Part shown: piece by piece, positions 59,713-64,000 of the stretch | How the letters are laid out: each line of letters starts with the position of its first letter | Position numbering within the stretch: the stretch's first letter is position 1 | Position numbers and translations under genes: made by a program | Notes under the pieces: generated by a model | Database searches by the model: none | Told to the model about the DNA's origin: nothing | Seen by the model: only the letters and a program-made list of their open reading frames with translations | Origin: CAVOHU01 sp963817885 | Lineage (GTDB): Bacteria > Acidobacteriota > Vicinamibacteria > Vicinamibacterales > JAKQTR01 | NCBI GenBank assembly: GCA_963817885.1 | Contig: CAWFQE010000012.1 | Coordinates: forward strand, 372,001-436,000 | Direction: 5' to 3' | Length of the DNA: 64,000 bases

Positions 59713-59836
59713 GACAATCCTCCAGGGTCGATTGAGCCGGGGACGAGTGTAGCGCGCCGGCGTGAGATCTGCCAGTCCCGGCACGCTTTTGGAAGCGCCG
59801 ACCAATCAAGTAGGGTATGCTAGAGAAGGAGGCCCC

Positions 59837-60784
59837 ATGGTCATTTGGACGGCTCCCGACATCAGGTCATCGGAGATCACGGACGAGTCGCTGTACCTTC
59901 GGCGCCGGGAGTTTCTGCGCCTGGCGGCCGTGCCGCTGGTTGGCGCGGCGGTCGGCGGGTTTGGTGCCGTCGAGGCAGCCTCGGGGCAGGACGTGATTCC
60001 CGGCGTCCGCCCGGGGCCGTTCAGCACGGACGAATCGAAGACGCCCTACGGAGATATCACCACCTACAACAACTTCTACGAGTTCGGGACCGACAAATCG
60101 GACCCCGCCCGCAACGCGGGCGCGTTCAGGACGAGGCCATGGAGCGTCGTCGTGGACGGGGAGGTCGGCAAGCCGGCCACCTACAGCCTCGAGGATGTCG
60201 TCAAGCCCCACGCCCTCGAGGAACGCGTCTACCGCCACCGCTGCGTGGAGGGGTGGTCGATGGTGATTCCCTGGGTCGGGTTCCCGCTCGGCGAGTTCAT
60301 CAAGCGTGTCCAGCCCACGGCGAACGCGCGGTTCGTCGAGTTCACGACGCTCAACGATCCCTCACAGATGCCGGGCCAGCGCGTGCCGATCCTGCGATGG
60401 CCGTACGTCGAGGGCCTGCGCCTCGACGAAGCCATGCACCCGTTGACGCTGCTCGCCGTGGGGCTCTATGGCAAGACGCTGCCCAACCAGGACGGGGCTC
60501 CTCTGCGCCTGGTGGTGCCATGGAAGTACGGGTTCAAGAGCATCAAGTCGATCGTGCGGATCCGGTTCGTGGCAGAGCAGCCCGTCAATTCCTGGCAGCT
60601 TTACGCGCCGCGGGAGTACGGGTTCTACTCGAACGTCAACCCTGAGGTCGATCACCCGCGGTGGAGCCAGGCGCGCGAGCGGCGAATCGGAGAGTTCTTC
60701 AAGCGCAAGACGCTGATGTTCAACGGCTATGGCGACCAGGTGGCGTCGCTGTACGCGGGAATGGACCTTCGCCGGAATTTCTGA
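59837..60784 (+). CDS. msrP: Periplasmic methionine sulfoxide reductase, molybdenum subunit MsrP
   Basis: 315 residues. A twin-arginine signal (RRREFLRLAAVPLVGAA) sends the folded, cofactor-loaded protein to the periplasm. The molybdopterin-binding core has YGDITTYNNFYEFGTDK, the Mo-ligand Cys in YRHRCVEGWSMVIPWVG, LPNQDGAPLRLVVPWKYGFKS and the basic C-terminus. It repairs oxidised methionine in periplasmic proteins, taking electrons from MsrQ, encoded next. AAGGAGG is five bases before the ATG at 59837, so the longer frame from 59762 is not used. A TATGCT just upstream (59816) may be its -10 box. Confidence 0.95.
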   Translation: MVIWTAPDIRSSEITDESLYLRRREFLRLAAVPLVGAAVGGFGAVEAASGQDVIPGVRPGPFSTDESKTPYGDITTYNNFYEFGTDKSDPARNAGAFRTRPWSVVVDGEVGKPATYSLEDVVKPHALEERVYRHRCVEGWSMVIPWVGFPLGEFIKRVQPTANARFVEFTTLNDPSQMPGQRVPILRWPYVEGLRLDEAMHPLTLLAVGLYGKTLPNQDGAPLRLVVPWKYGFKSIKSIVRIRFVAEQPVNSWQLYAPREYGFYSNVNPEVDHPRWSQARERRIGEFFKRKTLMFNGYGDQVASLYAGMDLRRNF

Positions 60785-60813
60785 CCCGGCCCGCCCGATC
60801 GACTGGTGATTTC

Positions 60814-61428
60814 TTGATCAGAATTCTCAAGATCCTGGCGTTCCTCGCGGCACTCGGGCCCGCGGCCTGGCTGGGCTGGGCCGCGTGGAACGGAGATCTG
60901 GGCGCCAATCCGATTGAGACCATTACCTGGGAGACCGGGATCTGGACGCTTCGCCTGCTGGTCTGCACGATCGCGGTGACGCCGGTCAGGCGGGTGACCG
61001 GGTGGAACGACCTCATCAGGTTCCGCCGGATGCTGGGGCTGTTCGCGTTCTTCTACGGCTCGCTTCACTTCCTCACTTACATCTGGCTCGACAAGTTCTT
61101 CGCGGTGGACGAAATCGTGAAGGACGTCTACAAGAGGCCCTTCATCACGGTTGGATTCACCGGCCTCACGCTGATGGTGCCGCTGGCGCTGACGTCGACC
61201 GCCGGGATGATCCGCCGGCTGGGCGGCAAGCTCTGGCGGCGGGTGCACCGGCTGGTCTACGCCGTCGCGGTGGCGGGCGTGGTCCACTACTGGTGGCTCG
61301 TGAAGGCCGACATCCGCCGGCCGCGCATCTACGCGGCCATCGTCGCGGTGCTGCTGGCCTACCGCGTGGTGGCCTGGCTCGGCCGCCGGCGTGTGGCCCG
61401 CGCCGCCTTTGCTGTCCAAAGAACTTGA
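60814..61428 (+). CDS. msrQ: Haem-containing membrane subunit MsrQ
   Basis: 204 residues, about six helices, ferric-reductase-like fold. FFYGSLHFLTYIWLD, RVHRLVYAVAVAGVVHYWWL hold the His residues that ligate haem b. It passes electrons from the quinone pool or flavin to MsrP. The start is taken at a TTG (60814) after GGTGA, 29 bp downstream of msrP; the frame extends upstream into msrP but those residues are not MsrQ-like. Confidence 0.9.
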   Translation: MIRILKILAFLAALGPAAWLGWAAWNGDLGANPIETITWETGIWTLRLLVCTIAVTPVRRVTGWNDLIRFRRMLGLFAFFYGSLHFLTYIWLDKFFAVDEIVKDVYKRPFITVGFTGLTLMVPLALTSTAGMIRRLGGKLWRRVHRLVYAVAVAGVVHYWWLVKADIRRPRIYAAIVAVLLAYRVVAWLGRRRVARAAFAVQRT

Positions 61429-61469
61429 CAGAATTCCCGCCCCGGTGGTTCACTAGCCGGCAGAGACCC

Positions 61470-62081
61470 GTGGACGATTCGTCACCGACACAGCCTGCCC
61501 GGGATCCGGAGACGCTTCACGCGTATGCGCTGGATCACCTGCGGTACATCCGCGACACCATGGAGCGGGCGGCGTCGTTCACGGCGATATCGGGCAAGGC
61601 CCTGGTGGTGGTCGGCCTGATCGGCGTCGGCGCCGCGCTGGCGGCGTGGAAGCAGACCAGCCGGGATGCCTGGCTGGAAACGTGGCTGGCGGCGGCCGTG
61701 CTGTCGGCGGCGGTCGCAGGCGCCGGGCTGTGGCGGAAGGCAGCCTCGCTGGGCGTTTCGCTCTTCAGCGGGCCGGGCCGCAAGTTCGCTCTCAGCTTTC
61801 TGCCGCCGCTGTTCGCGGGTGCGGTGCTCACGCTTGTGCTTGCACGCGCAGGCTTCTACGGCGCCTTGCCGGCCGCGTGGCTGCTCCTGTTCGGTGCGGC
61901 CGTCATCGCGGGCGGCGCCTACTCGGTTCCGCCCGTGCCGGTCATGGGCGCGTGCTTCCTGGCGCTGGGTACGCTGGCAGCGCTGGCGCCCGCCGGCTGG
62001 GGTGACCTGCTGATGGGGCTGGGCTTTGGCGTCATGCACGTGGTCTTCGGGATTCTGATCGCAGCGAGGCACGGTGGCTAG
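61470..62081 (+). CDS. Polytopic membrane protein paired with a winged-helix regulator
   Basis: 203 residues. A charged N-terminal helix (LDHLRYIRDTMERAASFTAI) precedes about five hydrophobic segments rich in Gly and Ala. I recognise the pattern of uncharacterised Acidobacteriota proteins encoded directly before a winged-helix regulator, as here (8-base overlap). The frame is open far upstream, but the GTG at 61470 starts the sensible protein. Possibly the protein sensed or controlled by its regulator; function unknown. Confidence 0.65.
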   Translation: MDDSSPTQPARDPETLHAYALDHLRYIRDTMERAASFTAISGKALVVVGLIGVGAALAAWKQTSRDAWLETWLAAAVLSAAVAGAGLWRKAASLGVSLFSGPGRKFALSFLPPLFAGAVLTLVLARAGFYGALPAAWLLLFGAAVIAGGAYSVPPVPVMGACFLALGTLAALAPAGWGDLLMGLGFGVMHVVFGILIAARHGG

Positions 62082-62469
62082 ACACGGCGCGACCAATCGT
62101 GATCATTCACGCAAGCCCGGCTCCGAGGACCGCGCAGACCATCCGGTGCGCGTCGCGGGCATTGCCGAAGCGGCGGTCCCGAAGCTCGATCGGGTGATCC
62201 ACGAACGGATCCGCCTGGGCGTGGTGTCCGCCCTGGCCGTCAACCACGCGCTGACGTTCACCGAGCTCAAGGCGCTGCTCGATACGACGGACGGCAACCT
62301 GAGCGTGCACGCGCGGAAGCTCGAAGATGCCGGCTACATCACGTGCACCAAGTCGTTCGAAGGTCGACACCCGCGCACCGAGTACCGCCTCGCTGCGGCG
62401 GGCCGCCGCGCGCTGGACCGGTACCTGGATCACATGGAGGCGCTCATCCGCGCCATGCGGGAGCGTTAG
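62074..62469 (+). CDS. Winged-helix transcriptional regulator
   Basis: 131 residues. After a variable N-terminus the DNA-binding domain has RIRLGVVSALAVNHALTFTELKALLDTTDGNLSVHARKLEDAGYI followed by a wing with RTEYRLAAAGRRAL. This is the MarR/PadR-like winged helix used by small one-component regulators. Overlap with the preceding membrane-protein gene suggests it controls that operon. Its 3' end overlaps the dedA-type gene on the other strand by 4 bases. Confidence 0.82.
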   Translation: MARHGATNRDHSRKPGSEDRADHPVRVAGIAEAAVPKLDRVIHERIRLGVVSALAVNHALTFTELKALLDTTDGNLSVHARKLEDAGYITCTKSFEGRHPRTEYRLAAAGRRALDRYLDHMEALIRAMRER

Positions 62470-63128
62470 ACCGAGTCCTTCGTCACCGCGCCGCCCTCCG
62501 CCGCCCGCCGCTTGCGCAGCCACGAATTCAGATACGCGAAGAGTCCCGGAAGCAGCGAGAGGAAGATGACGACCGCCACGACGATGTGGATGCGGCTCTC
62601 GATGTTCGGCACGATCCGGCCGAGAAAAAAGCCGGTCAGCGTCATGCTGTTGATCCAGAGCACCGCGCCCACCAGGTTGAAGACGGCGAACCGGCGGTAA
62701 GTCATGTCCGCGGCGCCGGCCACCACCGGCGCAAAGGTGCGGACAATCGGCATGAACTGCGCGAGGATGATCGTCTTCCCCCCATGGCGTTCGTAGAACT
62801 CGTGGGTGCGGACCAGGTGTTCCCGCCTGAAGAAGAACGAGTTCGGCCGGCTGTACAGGGCATGGCCTGCCCGATGCCCGATGAAGTACCCCGTTCCGTT
62901 ACCGACGACGGCCGCGGCCATCAGGCAGGGAATCAGCCACGCAATCTGCAGATCACCGCGGGCGGCGAACAGCCCCGCCGTCACGAGCAACGAGTCCCCG
63001 GGCAGGAAGAACCCCACCATCAACCCTGTTTCCGCGAAGATGATGAAGATCAGCCCCGCCAGGCCCACCAGCCGGATGAGCTCGGGCACGTTGTACACGA
63101 GTCGAAAGAATTCCTGAATCAGGTCCAC
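62466..63128 (-). CDS. DedA/SNARE-associated family membrane protein
   Basis: 220 residues. DedA signature elements: FAETGLMVGFFLPGDSLLVTAGLFAARGDL, the GYFIGHRAGHALYSRPNSFFFRREHL loop and ILAQFMPIVRTFAPVVAGAADMTYRRFAVFN (conserved Arg and Gly). DedA proteins are undecaprenyl-phosphate or phospholipid transporters linked to envelope integrity. It is divergent from the FAD-linked oxidase gene with a 79-bp gap. Confidence 0.9.
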   Translation of the reverse strand: MDLIQEFFRLVYNVPELIRLVGLAGLIFIIFAETGLMVGFFLPGDSLLVTAGLFAARGDLQIAWLIPCLMAAAVVGNGTGYFIGHRAGHALYSRPNSFFFRREHLVRTHEFYERHGGKTIILAQFMPIVRTFAPVVAGAADMTYRRFAVFNLVGAVLWINSMTLTGFFLGRIVPNIESRIHIVVAVVIFLSLLPGLFAYLNSWLRKRRAAEGGAVTKDSV

Positions 63129-63207
63129 GAACGCTCCTCACAGTGTCGTATGAACGGCCGACCGCCGGACCGTCAAGTATACAACGCTCTGGTATGCTGA
63201 TGTCGCG

Positions 63208-64000
63208 ATGAGCCACGCCCATTCGACTCCTGCCGGCCGCCCCTCGACGCCCGGATCACACACGAGTGACGCGCTGGAATCCGCCCTCAGGTCCCGCCTC
63301 CGCGGCGACGTGCGATTCGACCCGGGCACGCGCGCGCTCTACGCCACCGATGCCTCCAACTACCGCCAGGTTCCGATCGGGGTCGTCATGCCTCGCGACG
63401 CCGACGACATCGTCGCGGCGGTCGAGGAGTGCCGGCGGGCCGACGTGCCGATTCTGCCGCGGGGAGCGGGCACCAGCCTGGCGGGCCAGGGGTGTAACGT
63501 GGCCGTGGTCATTGACACCTCGAGGTACTACGACGCCATCCTCGCAATCGACCCCGGGCGCCGACAGGCGCGCATCCAGCCCGGCGTCGTGCTCGATCGG
63601 CTTCGAGACGAAGCCGAGCGCCATCACCTGACGTTTGCGCCGGACCCGGCGACGCACCGCTGGTGCGCGGTCGGGGGCATGATCGGCAACAACTCGTGCG
63701 GCGTCCACTCGGTGATGGCGGGGAAGACCGACGACAACGTCGATGAACTGGACATCCTCACCTACGGCGGGCTTCGGCTCCGCGTCGGTCCGACCAGTGC
63801 CGCCGATCTCGATCAGATCATTCGGGAAGGCGGGCCCCGGGGCGAGATCTACGGCCGCCTGGTGCGGTTGCGCGATCGCTACGCGGACCTGATCCGCTCG
63901 CGCTTTCCGGCGATCCCGCGGCGCGTTTCCGGGTACAACCTCGACTACCTTCTCCCGGAACGCGGCTTCCATGTCGCCCGTGCGCTGGTCGGCTCGGAGG
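63208..64000 (+). CDS. FAD-linked oxidase (GlcD/D-lactate dehydrogenase type), 3' end beyond the window
   Basis: 264 residues seen. The FAD-binding type 4 (PCMH) domain is clear: YRQVPIGVVMPRDADDIVAAVEECR, LPRGAGTSLAGQGCNVAVVID and the flavin loop GGMIGNNSCGVHSVMAGKT. Members of this group, often fused to a C-terminal iron-sulfur domain of about 400 more residues, oxidise 2-hydroxy acids such as D-lactate or glycolate at the membrane. The C-terminal part lies outside the window, so presence of the Fe-S domain cannot be seen. TATGCT at 63193 may be its -10 box. Confidence 0.85.
   Translation, partial: MSHAHSTPAGRPSTPGSHTSDALESALRSRLRGDVRFDPGTRALYATDASNYRQVPIGVVMPRDADDIVAAVEECRRADVPILPRGAGTSLAGQGCNVAVVIDTSRYYDAILAIDPGRRQARIQPGVVLDRLRDEAERHHLTFAPDPATHRWCAVGGMIGNNSCGVHSVMAGKTDDNVDELDILTYGGLRLRVGPTSAADLDQIIREGGPRGEIYGRLVRLRDRYADLIRSRFPAIPRRVSGYNLDYLLPERGFHVARALVGSE

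Noticed and set aside
58300..59805. A 501-codon DUF2461-DUF1175 fusion protein
   Set aside because: The true end of DUF2461 lies in another frame and DUF1175 has its own signal peptide, so the fusion is the product of a one-base loss.
63256..63972. Minus-strand frame opposite the FAD-linked oxidase
   Set aside because: The plus strand carries clear flavin-binding motifs; the antisense frame has none.
1..64000. tRNA, rRNA, phage or insertion-sequence genes
   Set aside because: Gaps were read for cloverleaf-like ends, integrase and transposase motifs and nothing convincing was found; a proper tRNA scan was not possible.

Overview
The window is GC-rich, densely coded bacterial chromosome, with short gene gaps and many 4-base start/stop overlaps. 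The gene mix suggests a soil-type Acidobacteriota, most likely Vicinamibacteria-like: YacG, DUF3142 with its usual partner, alpha-2-macroglobulin with DUF1175, secreted M28 peptidases, an imuA-imuB-dnaE2 cassette, and many dispersed low-complexity repeats. This assignment is inferred from gene content only; there is no rRNA here, and I found no tRNA, CRISPR array, phage or insertion sequence.

Layout. 1-7469 (minus): an operon-like run of rhomboid protease, a secreted M1-M28-PDZ double peptidase, a ChaN-type PDZ protein, a glycosyltransferase and a cation efflux protein (cut by the window edge). 7600-9843 (plus): zinc-ribbon protein, FHA-GAF-PP2C phosphatase and a small membrane protein. 9858-12685 (minus): glutaminyl-cyclase-like M28 enzyme, YacG and Ppx/GppA. 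12826-14280 (plus): CHAD protein and SixA-type phosphatase. Then glgC and a DinB-like gene (minus). 16582-22015 (plus): a phosphate operon phoU-pstS-pstC-pstA-pstB-pstB, followed by a secreted PHP phosphoesterase and an EEP-fold hydrolase. With Ppx and CHAD nearby, 11-22 kb looks like a phosphate and polyphosphate neighbourhood.

25.5-32.4 kb is mixed: GT9 glycosyltransferase, LysE exporter, orphan DctP, aspartoacylase-like enzyme, MFS exporter and rhodanese lipoprotein. 32.5-39.4 kb is the error-prone polymerase cassette imuA-imuB-dnaE2, heavily invaded by dispersed repeats. imuB keeps its reading frame through them; dnaE2 changes frame at two of them. A 214-bp foldback element follows. 39.7-49.7 kb holds DUF3142 and its partner, an orphan DNA methyltransferase, PrsW, an HDOD signalling trio whose last gene is frame-broken, and a haem-domain/triple-RidA protein. 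49.8-59.7 kb is envelope-related: an alpha/beta hydrolase, a penicillin-binding/SpoIID/metallopeptidase fusion and an alpha-2-macroglobulin operon. 59.8-64 kb: MsrP-MsrQ, a membrane protein with its winged-helix regulator, DedA, and the start of a FAD-linked oxidase.

Most notable: the two Pst ATPases carry complementary motif losses that predict a heterodimer with one working ATP site; PhoU is fused to an arsenate-reductase-like domain lacking its catalytic Cys and Arg; and the mutagenesis cassette is itself a hotspot for repeat insertion. Five of the seven frame changes in the window lie within about 800 bp (47.48-48.29 kb) across two convergent genes, so sequence or assembly error must be excluded there first.
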